A stretch of 35,541 bases of DNA, from the NCBI GenBank assembly GCA_021740645.1, contig JAIOZL010000046.1:1-35541 (forward strand), in the 5' to 3' direction. The stretch is from Bacteroidales bacterium. GTDB lineage: Bacteria; Bacteroidota; Bacteroidia; Bacteroidales; JAADJA01. Position numbers and translations under genes: made by a program. The notes beneath the pieces were generated by a model, which was not told the origin of the DNA, did no database searches, and worked only from the letters and a program-made list of their open reading frames with translations. Shown here piece by piece: positions 6,664 to 16,061 of the stretch (position 1 is its first letter; each line of letters begins with the position of its first letter).

Positions 6664-8952
6664 ATGTCAGAAGAAATTAAAGAAAACAAAACTCCTGAAG
6701 TACCTGCTGAGGAGAATGAAAAAGTAGCAGCAGAAGATGTGAAAGCTGAAACTACTGAAGAAACTAACGAGGCACCGGAAGCAAAAGTTGAAGAAATTGT
6801 TGAAGAACCGGTAGCAGAGAAAAAGGAAGAACCTAAAGAAGAAGAAAAAGAAGAGGTTAAAGAGGAAACTAAAGCAGAAGAAGTTGTAGCTGAAACAAAA
6901 CCAGAGGAAGAGGAATCGAAAGAAGAAGAAAAGTTAGAAACTAAGGAAGAAGAGCCAGCTGAAGCTAAAGCTCAAGTTGAGGAAGAGACTGCAGAAGAAG
7001 TTAAAGAGGAGGTTGTCGCTGTAGAGGAAACCGAACCTGAAGCAGTTAATCCTGAAATTCCCCCTGCATTTGATTGGGAATCTATTGGAAAAAAACAAGA
7101 AACCTACACAGAATCTGAAAGGAAAAAACTGGAAGACCTGTATGACAATACAATGAAATCCATTGCAGAACATGAAGTATTGGATGGTGCAGTTGTCTCC
7201 ATTAATAACAGGGAAATTGTAGTTAACATCGGATATAAATCTGATGGTGTAATTCCTTTTAGCGAATTAAGGTACAATCCTAACCTGAAAATTGGCGATC
7301 AGATTGAGGTTTATGTCGAGAATCAGGAAGATGCAACCGGACAGCTTATTTTGTCGCATAAGAAAGCAAGAATACTCAGGTCTTGGGAGCGGATAAATGT
7401 AGCCCATGAAAAAGATGAAATCATTAATGGTTATGTGAAATGTCGCACCAAAGGTGGTTTAATCGTAGATGTTTTCGGAATTGAAGCCTTTTTACCTGGA
7501 TCACAAATCGATGTGAAACCTATTCGCGATTATGATGTTTTTGTGGATAAAACTATGGAATTCAAGGTAGTTAAAATTAACCAGGAATACAAAAACGTAG
7601 TTGTTTCGCATAAGGCACTGATTGAAGATGAACTCGAAGCTCAAAAAATCGAGATCATGGCCAAACTTGAAAAAGGACAGGTACTTGAAGGAACCGTTAA
7701 AAATATTACATCCTATGGTGTATTTATCGACTTGGGTGGTGTTGACGGACTGATCCACATTACTGACCTTTCATGGGGTAGGATCAACCATCCTGAAGAG
7801 GTAGTTGAACTCGATCAGAAAATCAAAGTAGTTATTCTTGATTTTGACGATAATAAAAAACGAATCGCTCTCGGTCTTAAACAATTAACTCCTCATCCAT
7901 GGGAAGCACTTGATACTAACCTTAAAGTAGGTGATAATGTTAAAGGCAAAGTGGTAGTTATTGCTGATTATGGTGCTTTCATTGAAATTGCCCCTGGGGT
8001 AGAAGGTCTGATCCACGTTTCAGAGATGTCATGGTCGCAGCATTTGCGCACTGCCCAGGATTTCCTGAAAGTGAATGACGAGATTGAAGCAGTAATTTTA
8101 ACACTCGATCGTGAAGAAAGAAAAATGTCATTGGGTATCAAACAACTGATTCCCGATCCGTGGATAAACATTAAAGAACGTTACCCTGTTAATTCAAAAC
8201 ATAATTCTATCGTTAGGAACTTTACTAACTTCGGAATTTTTGTAGAATTAGAAGAAGGTGTTGATGGATTAATTCATATCTCTGATCTTAGTTGGTCGAA
8301 AAAAATAAAACACCCTGCAGAATTTACCAAAATTGGCGAAGAAATTGAAGTTGTAGTGTTAGATGTTGATGAGGAAAACAGAAGGTTAAGCCTCGGACAT
8401 AAACAACTTGAAGAAAATCCCTGGGATGTTTTCGAAACTGTATTTACAGTAGGAAGTGTACATAAAGGAACCGTTTTGGAAATCAATGACAAAGGAGCTG
8501 TGATTGCTTTACCTTATGGAGTGGAAGGCTTTACACCTAAACGTCATATGAATAAGGAAGACGGATCAGCAATGAAAGGTGAAGAAAGTAATGATTTCAA
8601 AGTAATTGAATTTTCAAAAGAAAATAAAAAGATCATTCTTTCACACACACGAATATTCCAGGATGCTGAGGCCGACCAAAAGTCGAAGCAGGATGCAAAA
8701 GCTAAAAAAGACGAAAGATCTACCCGCAGGGCTGTTGGAAAAATAAAAGATAGTGTTGAAAAAACAACACTTGGAGATATTGAAGCACTTGCTTCATTAA
8801 AAGAAGATATGGAGCAGGAAGCCAGGGAGAAACTTGAAAAAATGTCGAAACAAAAGAAAACCGCTGCAGCAAAAAAAGCAGAAGCTAAAAAAGAGGAGCC
8901 AAAAGTAGAGGAGACAAATAAAGAAGAAGGCGCAGAAGAGGAAAGCAAATAA
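6664..8952 (+). CDS. rpsA: 30S ribosomal protein S1 with long acidic N-terminal extension
   Basis: The 762-residue protein binds mRNA on the 30S subunit. Residues 1 to about 133 are a low-complexity Glu/Lys/Ala/Val tail without aromatic residues. The conserved body starts at PPAFDWES (about 134). Six S1 OB-fold domains follow, at about 170-240, 255-325, 340-410, 425-495, 510-585 and 595-665. Domains 3 to 5 are the most canonical (GxVKNITSYGVFIDLGGVDGLIH, GAFIEIAPGVEGLIHVSEMSW, FGIFVELEEGVDGLIHISDLSW). A Lys/Glu-rich coiled tail from about 685 carries the segment TTLGDIEALASLKEDM. Typical S1 is 550-600 residues, so the excess is the two charged tails. A strong terminator follows. Confidence 0.95.
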   Translation: MSEEIKENKTPEVPAEENEKVAAEDVKAETTEETNEAPEAKVEEIVEEPVAEKKEEPKEEEKEEVKEETKAEEVVAETKPEEEESKEEEKLETKEEEPAEAKAQVEEETAEEVKEEVVAVEETEPEAVNPEIPPAFDWESIGKKQETYTESERKKLEDLYDNTMKSIAEHEVLDGAVVSINNREIVVNIGYKSDGVIPFSELRYNPNLKIGDQIEVYVENQEDATGQLILSHKKARILRSWERINVAHEKDEIINGYVKCRTKGGLIVDVFGIEAFLPGSQIDVKPIRDYDVFVDKTMEFKVVKINQEYKNVVVSHKALIEDELEAQKIEIMAKLEKGQVLEGTVKNITSYGVFIDLGGVDGLIHITDLSWGRINHPEEVVELDQKIKVVILDFDDNKKRIALGLKQLTPHPWEALDTNLKVGDNVKGKVVVIADYGAFIEIAPGVEGLIHVSEMSWSQHLRTAQDFLKVNDEIEAVILTLDREERKMSLGIKQLIPDPWINIKERYPVNSKHNSIVRNFTNFGIFVELEEGVDGLIHISDLSWSKKIKHPAEFTKIGEEIEVVVLDVDEENRRLSLGHKQLEENPWDVFETVFTVGSVHKGTVLEINDKGAVIALPYGVEGFTPKRHMNKEDGSAMKGEESNDFKVIEFSKENKKIILSHTRIFQDAEADQKSKQDAKAKKDERSTRRAVGKIKDSVEKTTLGDIEALASLKEDMEQEAREKLEKMSKQKKTAAAKKAEAKKEEPKVEETNKEEGAEEESK

Positions 8953-8966
8953 TTAGGTTTTCGTAT

Positions 8967-9004
8967 AAAAAACCCCCTGCTGGTTTCAGCAGGGGGTTTT
9001 TTTA
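8967..9004. terminator. Strong bidirectional intrinsic terminator
   Basis: CCCCCTGCTG at 8973-8982, a GTTT loop and CAGCAGGGGG at 8987-8996 form a perfect 10-bp GC-rich stem. It is flanked by an A-run and a T-run that extend the pairing and work in both directions. It sits between the convergent rpsA and radical SAM genes, and the stop codon of the latter lies inside its tail. Confidence 0.95.
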
Positions 9005-10318
9005 TTTAATATTTACAATATTTTTAGCCAGCAAGGTGGCCAATAAGTTTTTATCCGCTGGAAAATCAGCAGACTGGAAACAATTTCCATTTTTACTTCT
9101 TGTCTGCAAAAATTCTGACACGTCATTATCAACACTCATTAACCAACCCCCGATAATATGGATGAGATAAAAATTATCTTCTTTTCTGAACCTCAGGTTT
9201 GTATTTACTTCGAAATCAATGCCAGGCTTAACAAGTTCAAGGTAATCCAGATAAACAGGTTTTGGGTCATCAAGGTCTTTGATAACCTCTGTTCCCTGGT
9301 ACAAATAATCGTAATGCTTTATATCATCAGCAGCCTGCCGGCAGCCAGCTTCGCACCATTCGTACCATTTACAATTCTTACAATCTTCAGGGATCAACGA
9401 CATATCCCGCCATTTTTCCATTTTATCCCATGCGGATTTAACATCGGTTGTAAAAATATTACCATATGAATTTACTTCATGATTGCAGGCATGCATTTCG
9501 CCATCCACATTGATATTAATAAGTTTTTTACCTGCCGGGCATCCCCTTCCAACAAACTCCTTATACTTTTCGAGATCTTTTATTAGACATAATGGATATT
9601 GATACAAAGAATAAATATTAATTCCTGTTTCATTCCTTACACGCACAGCTGCGTCAAGTACTTCAATATATTTATCAGGGCTAAGAATTACAATTTTCCC
9701 GGCCTCAGGATTTGCTAGTTTATTGGTACCTCCCCGTGTAACAAAATAGTTGCTTGCACCCAGTTTGTGAGCAAGCAAGCCGGTTTCATAAACATGCTGA
9801 TAGTTATAAATGTTGATTATATTATTAATGCTAATGCGTATGCCTAATTCAACGGCAATCTTAATATTTTCAGTTACATTTTTAAAAGATCCCTTTCGGC
9901 CAAAGACCTTATCATTAGTTTCCTCATCATAGCTTGATAAGGACGTTAGAATGTGCGGTAAACCAACATCTTTTAGCGCTTTTAATTGTTCATAAGTTGG
10001 GATAGTTAAATTGCTGTTGCAAGTAGTCATTATCCCTGCTTTGGTTAATTCTTTTACTCCATATAACAAGACTTCAAAATTATAAAAGGGCTCACCACCT
10101 GAAAAGATGACATTTAAAACCTTTGCATCAATTAGCTTTTTGATGATCACTTCCATTTGTTCAATCGAAAACTTACTCGCCGATAATTCTGATACGGGAT
10201 CATTCCGCCAGTAATTATAACAAAACCTGCATTTATGATTGCACGCAGAAGTAATTTCCAGGTTTATTTGTGTAGGTGTGGAAAGTTTACGGGATATTTC
10301 ATTATGATTCTCGGACAT
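9002..10318 (-). CDS. Radical SAM enzyme with SPASM domain
   Basis: The 438-residue protein has the radical SAM cluster motif CNHKCRFC (Cys 26, 30, 33), the SAM-contacting SGGEP at 73-77, and a TIM-barrel-like core. A SPASM region follows with Cys at 260, 278, 313, 316, 322 and 326 (CPAG, ACNHE, CKNCKWYEWCEAGC), which should bind auxiliary Fe-S clusters. SPASM enzymes commonly modify peptides or anaerobically mature sulfatases. The last 90 residues (from about 345) form an extra domain ending in a helical segment (VDNDVSEFLQTRSKNG) that may be winged-helix or PqqD-like. No obvious precursor peptide, protease or transporter is adjacent, so the substrate is unknown. Its stop lies in the shared terminator. 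Confidence 0.88.
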   Translation of the reverse strand: MSENHNEISRKLSTPTQINLEITSACNHKCRFCYNYWRNDPVSELSASKFSIEQMEVIIKKLIDAKVLNVIFSGGEPFYNFEVLLYGVKELTKAGIMTTCNSNLTIPTYEQLKALKDVGLPHILTSLSSYDEETNDKVFGRKGSFKNVTENIKIAVELGIRISINNIINIYNYQHVYETGLLAHKLGASNYFVTRGGTNKLANPEAGKIVILSPDKYIEVLDAAVRVRNETGINIYSLYQYPLCLIKDLEKYKEFVGRGCPAGKKLININVDGEMHACNHEVNSYGNIFTTDVKSAWDKMEKWRDMSLIPEDCKNCKWYEWCEAGCRQAADDIKHYDYLYQGTEVIKDLDDPKPVYLDYLELVKPGIDFEVNTNLRFRKEDNFYLIHIIGGWLMSVDNDVSEFLQTRSKNGNCFQSADFPADKNLLATLLAKNIVNIK

Positions 10319-10523
10319 TACATTATTATTAAGGAATGTTTATCGAATTATTTATTTAAAAGTTTCACATATGAAGTTAAATTATCAAATAAATTTTGAG
10401 GCTTACATTTTACAAATATTAAAATTAGTAATTCATTTCATGCAAATATGTCTTGAGAAAATAAAACTGCAGAAAATTCGTGTAACTTAGCAGCAAATTA
10501 ACTTGAAGCACAGAATCATTCAA

Positions 10524-11435
10524 ATGACATTCAATATTACTATATTAGGAAGTAACTCAGCGATACCCACACTTAAGCGAAACCCAACTTCTCAACTTAT
10601 TAATCATAATGAACGGTTACTGTTAGTTGATTGTGCAGAGGGAACTCAATTACAGCTCCGAAAGTTCAGGATAAAAATGCAACGGATACATCATATTTTT
10701 ATCAGCCATCTTCACGGTGACCATTTTTTTGGATTAATTGGACTAATTTCTTCTATGCATCTTCTTGGCAGAATAAAGGAGTTACATATTTATGGCCCAC
10801 CGGAGCTGAAAGAAATTTTAGATCTTCAGCTTTCAGTGTCTCAAACCGAACTCAATTATCCGCTTAAATTCCATCCCCTTGAACAGGAAAAAAAAGCGGT
10901 CATTTATGAAGACGAAAAACTTTCTATTGAAACTTTGCCCTTAAATCACCGGATTCCCACATGTGGATTTCTTTTCAGAGAAAAACCAGGAAAAAGGAAA
11001 ATAATACGGCAAAAAATCAAAGATCTTAATATTCCCGCCGAAAAGATCCTTGAAATAAAAAATGGAGCTGATTTCATAGATGAAGAAGGCAACCTTCATA
11101 AAAATGACAGCATAAGCACACCTCCCGGCGAATCACGGACGTATGCATATTGTTCTGATACCAGCTATTTTGAACCATTAATCCCAATGATTAAAAATGT
11201 TGACCTTTTATACCACGAGGCTACTTTTTTACATGACAAGGCAGAAGTAGCAGCTGAAAAATTTCATGCTACTGCTAAAGAAGCAGCCACAATAGCTAAA
11301 AAAGCAAATGTTAAAAGGCTTTTAATCGGACATTTTTCAAACCGGTACGATAACCCAGAGTTACTTTTAGACGAAGCAAAAGAAGTTTTCCCCAGCTCGG
11401 AGTTGGCCATGGACGGAGTTACTATCGAAGTTTAG
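10524..11435 (+). CDS. rnz: Ribonuclease Z (tRNA 3' endonuclease)
   Basis: This metallo-beta-lactamase-fold enzyme removes 3' trailers from tRNA precursors. The zinc motif HLHGDH is at about 62-67. The opening ILGSNSAIPT, the catalytic region PGESRTYAYCSDTSYFEP (Asp near 209), HEATF and the late HFSNRYDNPELLLDEA are all family signatures. I chose the ATG at 10524, giving 303 residues, the usual bacterial length; an in-frame TTG at 10503 would add seven residues (KHRIIQ region) not expected in the family. The tRNA in this window has no encoded CCA, consistent with a need for RNase Z processing. Confidence 0.95.
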   Translation: MTFNITILGSNSAIPTLKRNPTSQLINHNERLLLVDCAEGTQLQLRKFRIKMQRIHHIFISHLHGDHFFGLIGLISSMHLLGRIKELHIYGPPELKEILDLQLSVSQTELNYPLKFHPLEQEKKAVIYEDEKLSIETLPLNHRIPTCGFLFREKPGKRKIIRQKIKDLNIPAEKILEIKNGADFIDEEGNLHKNDSISTPPGESRTYAYCSDTSYFEPLIPMIKNVDLLYHEATFLHDKAEVAAEKFHATAKEAATIAKKANVKRLLIGHFSNRYDNPELLLDEAKEVFPSSELAMDGVTIEV

Positions 11436-11977
11436 TGCTCTTTATTTTCAATTATTGACTTCACATCCTCAGGCATTATATTGTCCTTCTTGAATGTGTT
11501 AAGCTCCTGCTCAGTTATAATCCCTTTGCGGAGGAGCAATTCTTCATATCTCTGGTTAAAAGCCCTGGCAAATTTTGCAGAATCAGCAATAGGATCTGTA
11601 TTACTTAATAGGATTCCTCCATCAGTGATCCTAATTAATGTATCCCTTGCCGACTTTGATATCAGGATTACCTCATCACTGCTAAGCCACTCGATAGAGG
11701 CAAGTGGAGGCTCAGTAACCCGGTCAGCTTCCATACTTGAGTAAAAGTTATCCTTTTTCGCTGTATAATAAAACCATGGGGAGCAACCACCATACCTATT
11801 GTAAACCCTGAAAGTAGTGTCGTTAAATTGTGTTTCAATATATATTCCCTGATTATCCAGATAACCCCAGTCACCAATAAGGTCGTTGGTCTTTTCCTCT
11901 TTGTTGTCCACTTTTGGATTGGAGTTATTACAGCCAATAAAGGCAAATAGAAATAAAAAGTAAATTACGTATTTCAT
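11432..11977 (-). CDS. Putative lipoprotein of unknown function
   Basis: The 181-residue protein has a lipoprotein signal peptide (YVIYFLFLFAFIGC, Cys at about 16) followed by an Asn/Lys-rich linker. The mature part opens LIGDWGYLDNQGIYIETQFNDT, with a strand-rich pattern and a GGCSPW turn, suggesting a small beta-barrel or lipocalin-like domain; a helical tail ends the protein. No named family is recognised. Its stop overlaps the rnz stop by three bases in convergent orientation. It begins 10 bases after the upstream dehydrogenase and is probably transcribed with it. Confidence 0.7.
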   Translation of the reverse strand: MKYVIYFLFLFAFIGCNNSNPKVDNKEEKTNDLIGDWGYLDNQGIYIETQFNDTTFRVYNRYGGCSPWFYYTAKKDNFYSSMEADRVTEPPLASIEWLSSDEVILISKSARDTLIRITDGGILLSNTDPIADSAKFARAFNQRYEELLLRKGIITEQELNTFKKDNIMPEDVKSIIENKEH

Positions 11978-11987
11978 CTTCGTAGTA

Positions 11988-14930
11988 TTAATTGTTTTGT
12001 ATCAATGCATCAAATAAAATTTCAATCGGGTGAAGGGCTTCTATGTCCGTTCCATCCTTGATCTGACAGCGGCAACTTGTTCCGTTTGCAGCGATTAAAG
12101 TTTCTTTGGGTGTTTTCATGATTTCAGGAAACAAGATCATATTTCCAATCTTCATGGATAATTCAAAATGTTCTTTTTCATAACCAAAAGCTCCGGCCAT
12201 TCCGCAGCATCCCGAGGGTATTTCCTCAACAAAATAATTTTCAGGGATAGAAAGCATTTTAAGTGTGGACTCTACACTCGACAAGGATTTTTGATAACAA
12301 TGACCATGGAATTTGATCATCCTTTTATCTTTGGTAAATAATTGCATGGATATGTTCCCTGCTTCGAATTCCCGAACGATGAATTCCTCAATGAGAAATA
12401 CCGACTTTGCAAGCACTGTTGCTTCTTCTTTACTTTTATTTCTTAATAAATCAGGATATTCATCTCTGAAAGTGAGGATAGCTGAAGGTTCGATCCCAAT
12501 TAGTGGGATTTCATCGGTAATTATTGACTTCAGGAAATTTACATTTTGTTCCGCATAATTCCGTGCCTCATTTAATAGTCCTTTCGATATCAATGATCGT
12601 CCGCTCGGCACATGTTCAGGAATGACCACGTTATAACCTAAAACATTAAGAAGCTGTATAGCCTTGATGCCAATGCGAGTATCGTTGTATTCTGTAAACT
12701 CGTCTGCAAATAAAAATACTTTTTTCTCCCTGCTTGTATTATTCCCATTATGTTTGTTGTACCATTTACCCAGAGAGACCTTTGAGATTTTTGGCAGATT
12801 CCGGTTTATTGAAAACCCGATTGATTTTTTAATCAAATTAGAGGTAAAAGCATTTGATAAAAAATAATTGGAAGCCGCCGGAAATTTTGAGGCCCATTTA
12901 TTGAGTTTATCCAAATTAGCAATAATCTTGCTCCTAAAAGGAACACTATTGGTTTTATAATACTGTTGAAGAAATTCGGCCTTTATTTTAGCCATATCAA
13001 TATTGGAGGGACATTCTGATTTACAGGCTTTACATGACAAACACAGATCCAATATTTTATATAAATCCAGGTTATCAAACGGATTTTCATCTATACTGCG
13101 TGACAATATTTCTCTAAGTAGATTCGCCCGTGCCCTGGTCGTTTTATCTTCATCAAGTGTGGCCTGGAAACTGGGACACATGGCACCATTGAAAACAACA
13201 GGCTTCCGACAATCCCCTGATCCGTTACATTTCTCAATACTTCTTAAATATCCACCATCTGTTGAAAAGTCAAAAATTGTATCAAATTCAGGTGTTAAAT
13301 TAAGCCCTTCATACCTCAGTCCGGTGTTCATGACAGGAGTCTTAAATAATTTACCGGAATTAAAAATATTTTCAGGATCCCATACAAGCTTTATTTTCCA
13401 TAAAAGCTGGAAATTTTTTTCTCCAATCATCAGAGGCACGAATTCCCCTCTTAACCTGCCATCGCCATGCTCGCCTGATAAGGAACCTCTGTATTTCTTA
13501 ACCAGGAGAGCAGTTTCTCTTGCAATTGTGTGAAAGATTTTTACATGTTCCTGGTTCTTAAGGTTTAAAATGGGTCTTAAGTGCAATTCTCCGGTTGCTA
13601 TATGTGCGTTATAGGCACATTTCAATTTGTATTTTTCAAGTAAGAGTTTGAATTCCGAAATATACTGAGGAAGATCCACTGGCCTGACGGCAGTATCTTC
13701 GACAACGGCAACGGGTTTTGCATCGCCTGGCATATTGGAAAGCAAGCCGAGGCCGGCTTTGCGTACTTCCCATACTTTGGAAATATCCTCTCCTAAAACC
13801 AAAGGGTAATGATAGCCAAGCTTTTTCTTTTTCATCCCTTCAATCATCTCCTTCGCCGTTTTGCTAATACTTTCTTCGCTATCCTCCACAAATTCAATAA
13901 TCAATATTGCCGCCGGATCATCCTTAATAAAGAAGCGGTTTTCAGCCTGCAAAATGTTCTTCTTGCTCATTTCCATAACCGTACGATCCATAAGTTCGAT
14001 GGCAACCGGGTTATATTGCAAACCAACTAGGTTGGCTTCCAGGGCTTCTTCAAGGCTATTGAAATGAACACAAACCAGGCCTTTTACAGGAGGAGGCAAA
14101 GGATCGAGGCTTAACTTAAATTCATAAAACATAGCAAGAGTACCTTCTGAACCCGCTAACATTTTGGAGAAATTAAATGGGTGATCTGATGTAGAAAAGG
14201 CAGAAGAATTTAATAATTGATCAATGGCATAACCGGTATTTCTTCTTTTAATTTCAGGATGTGGGAATTCCCGTCTGATTTCATCCTGCGCTTCAGGGTC
14301 AGAGAGTAAAATTTCAATATTCCGGTACAGCGCTCCCTCAAGGGTATTTAATTCACATTTTTTTTCAAAACCTTCTCTGGATAACGGGCCAAACTCAACT
14401 TCTGAACTATCACTCAAAACAGCCTTGACTGAAATTAAATGATCACGGGTACTCCCATCCACCAGGGCATGAGCCCCGCATGAATTGTTCCCTACCATAC
14501 CTCCTATCATGCAGCGGTTAGAAGTTGAAGTTTCCGGGCTGAAATATAAGCCATGCGGTTTCAACATTAAATTCAACTCATCCAGTATCACCCCAGGCTC
14601 TAATGTCACCCACCTTTCCATCTTATTCAACTCAATAACCCTATTCATATATTTCGAGAAATCCACAACAATCCCATTTCCCACCACCTGGCCCGCTAAA
14701 GAAGTTCCTGCGGTTCTGGCTATAAGTGAAGTATTGTGTTTTTTTGCGAATTCTATCAGCTCCCTTACATCGTGACGATCTCTCGGAAGAGCCACAGCTT
14801 CTGGAATTTCACGGTATGCTGATGCATCAGTAGCATATAAAATACGGGTTGGTTCATCTAGGAATATATCACCGCTAAAGATAGAACGGAGGTTTTCTAA
14901 ATCTTCGGGAATATGCTGATTGTTCGACAT
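11988..14930 (-). CDS. ydiJ: FAD-binding and Fe-S dehydrogenase, YdiJ/GlcD-GlpC type
   Basis: This 980-residue fusion joins a flavin oxidase to an Fe-S/CCG module. The N-terminal PCMH FAD domain shows RTAGTSLAGQVVGNG at about 71-85, and the FAD-oxidase C domain shows HIATGELHLRPI and SGEHGDGRLRGE. A ferredoxin-like segment has CLSCKACKSECP near 630-641, with further Cys upstream (CNGSGDC, GAMCPS). The C-terminal part carries HGHCYQKSL, GCCGMAGAFGYEKEH near 905, and NGTSCRCQI. E. coli YdiJ, of the same architecture, is a D-2-hydroxyglutarate dehydrogenase; related enzymes oxidise D-lactate, so the substrate here is uncertain. I prefer the ATG at 14930 over the TTG at 14951. Confidence 0.9.
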   Translation of the reverse strand: MSNNQHIPEDLENLRSIFSGDIFLDEPTRILYATDASAYREIPEAVALPRDRHDVRELIEFAKKHNTSLIARTAGTSLAGQVVGNGIVVDFSKYMNRVIELNKMERWVTLEPGVILDELNLMLKPHGLYFSPETSTSNRCMIGGMVGNNSCGAHALVDGSTRDHLISVKAVLSDSSEVEFGPLSREGFEKKCELNTLEGALYRNIEILLSDPEAQDEIRREFPHPEIKRRNTGYAIDQLLNSSAFSTSDHPFNFSKMLAGSEGTLAMFYEFKLSLDPLPPPVKGLVCVHFNSLEEALEANLVGLQYNPVAIELMDRTVMEMSKKNILQAENRFFIKDDPAAILIIEFVEDSEESISKTAKEMIEGMKKKKLGYHYPLVLGEDISKVWEVRKAGLGLLSNMPGDAKPVAVVEDTAVRPVDLPQYISEFKLLLEKYKLKCAYNAHIATGELHLRPILNLKNQEHVKIFHTIARETALLVKKYRGSLSGEHGDGRLRGEFVPLMIGEKNFQLLWKIKLVWDPENIFNSGKLFKTPVMNTGLRYEGLNLTPEFDTIFDFSTDGGYLRSIEKCNGSGDCRKPVVFNGAMCPSFQATLDEDKTTRARANLLREILSRSIDENPFDNLDLYKILDLCLSCKACKSECPSNIDMAKIKAEFLQQYYKTNSVPFRSKIIANLDKLNKWASKFPAASNYFLSNAFTSNLIKKSIGFSINRNLPKISKVSLGKWYNKHNGNNTSREKKVFLFADEFTEYNDTRIGIKAIQLLNVLGYNVVIPEHVPSGRSLISKGLLNEARNYAEQNVNFLKSIITDEIPLIGIEPSAILTFRDEYPDLLRNKSKEEATVLAKSVFLIEEFIVREFEAGNISMQLFTKDKRMIKFHGHCYQKSLSSVESTLKMLSIPENYFVEEIPSGCCGMAGAFGYEKEHFELSMKIGNMILFPEIMKTPKETLIAANGTSCRCQIKDGTDIEALHPIEILFDALIQNN

Positions 14931-15031
14931 AGCTGAATTTAGTATTCGCAATTATACGTAATAAAATCGTATGCATTTAGTAAAAGTAGAAAAATCTGTA
15001 AATATTGAATGTTGACAAGTACCTGGGTATT

Positions 15032-15943
15032 TTAAATTTTTGATAGGTGATTTAAACCTATGATATTAAAAGGGTGATTTATCATAGAATTCAGTTTACT
15101 GATGATAGCTTCATTCAAAGGTTGCACTTTAAAATCCATGAGTAGCCCTTCTTTCACGATGAGCTCAATTGTATGTTTCACCTTGTTGATTTTCAATTGA
15201 TGAATAAATGTAAATGGCGGGGAATACCCATAATTCCATTCCCATGTGCTGTATTTATCTTTAACAAGGCTTTCTATTTGAGCTATATCCTCATCATTCA
15301 AGTCATAGTGTTCGATGCCACTAAATTGTTTGGAAACATATTTAGTAAGCTGGTTAATGAACGCTTCAATGGATAAACTTTCAGGTAAGAATTGCTGCAA
15401 ATTGGAAACTTTACTCCTTACCGACCGGACACCCTTATCCAAGAAAAGATCAGGATTTACATTAATGGACTGGTTTAGTCTTTTTAAATCAGATGAAAAT
15501 AATAAGGTACCATGGTGCAATACTTTATTTTTATACACATGTTCTGCATTTCCTGATATTTTCAAGCCCTCCACCCTAATATCATTTTTACCCTCAAATT
15601 TTGCAGGGACATTAAGGTTATTCAGAAAATCAATAATAGGAAGGGTAAATTTTTTAAAGTCCACTAATTTTTCGCGCTTGCCCTCACTGATAAAAGTAAA
15701 ATTAATGTTCCCAGGGTCATGAACCACCGTACCTCCTCCCGAAATCCTTCTAATAACAGGAAGATTTTTATCTTTTACAAACTGATGATTTATTTCAGAA
15801 AAGGTATTTTGATGTTTGCCAACAACTACACAAGGTTCATTACGCCACAACATAAAGCAATCCTGATTCATTTTTTTTAACAGGTACTCTTCTGCTGCCA
15901 AATTGAAATAGGGGTTGGTATGTGGCCTATGTACAATGCGCAT
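15032..15943 (-). CDS. lplA: Lipoate-protein ligase A
   Basis: The 303-residue enzyme activates free lipoate with ATP and attaches it to lysines of 2-oxoacid dehydrogenases and GcvH. The start MRIVHRPHTNPYFNLAAEEYLL is typical. The core motif RRISGGGTVVHD is at 65-76, followed by GNINFTF. The catalytic lysine is K128 in GLKISGNA, followed by HHGTLLF. The C-terminal accessory domain (about 220-303) is present, so both parts of the reaction can be catalysed by one chain. A -7 box lies just upstream. Confidence 0.93.
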   Translation of the reverse strand: MRIVHRPHTNPYFNLAAEEYLLKKMNQDCFMLWRNEPCVVVGKHQNTFSEINHQFVKDKNLPVIRRISGGGTVVHDPGNINFTFISEGKREKLVDFKKFTLPIIDFLNNLNVPAKFEGKNDIRVEGLKISGNAEHVYKNKVLHHGTLLFSSDLKRLNQSINVNPDLFLDKGVRSVRSKVSNLQQFLPESLSIEAFINQLTKYVSKQFSGIEHYDLNDEDIAQIESLVKDKYSTWEWNYGYSPPFTFIHQLKINKVKHTIELIVKEGLLMDFKVQPLNEAIISKLNSMINHPFNIIGLNHLSKI

Positions 15944-15960
15944 AAAACAGGTATTTAAAA

Positions 15961-15968
15961 CAAAAATA
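15961..15968 (-). promoter_or_regulatory. -7 promoter box of lplA
   Basis: The plus strand reads CAAAAATA, giving TATTTTTG on the minus strand, an exact TAnnTTTG match 18 bases before the lplA start codon. It predicts a very short leader. Confidence 0.45.
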
Positions 15969-15996
15969 CAGCTAATACTAAAACGATTAACTACAT

Positions 15997-16028
15997 AAAA
16001 AAAGAACAGGGGGGATTCCCTGTTCTTT
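15997..16028 (-). terminator. Intrinsic terminator of the coiled-coil protein gene
   Basis: AAAGAACAGGG at 16001-16011 pairs with CCCTGTTCTTT at 16018-16028 around a six-base loop. Read on the minus strand, the hairpin is followed by seven T residues. It lies 33 bases after the stop of the gene at 16062 and separates it from lplA. Confidence 0.9.
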
Positions 16029-16061
16029 ACGAGTCAAATCATAAAAGTAAGACGAAAGGTG

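Noticed and set aside
8544..8948. Ser/Phe-rich antisense frame over the 3' end of rpsA, and a similar one at 6934-7173
   Set aside because: Both are complements of GAA/AAA-rich coding sequence with no independent features.
10371..10490. Possible 39-residue peptide between the radical SAM gene and rnz, considered as a modified-peptide precursor
   Set aside because: It is in the opposite orientation, lacks Gly/Cys/Ser-rich core features, overlaps the likely rnz promoter region and has the composition of random AT-rich DNA.
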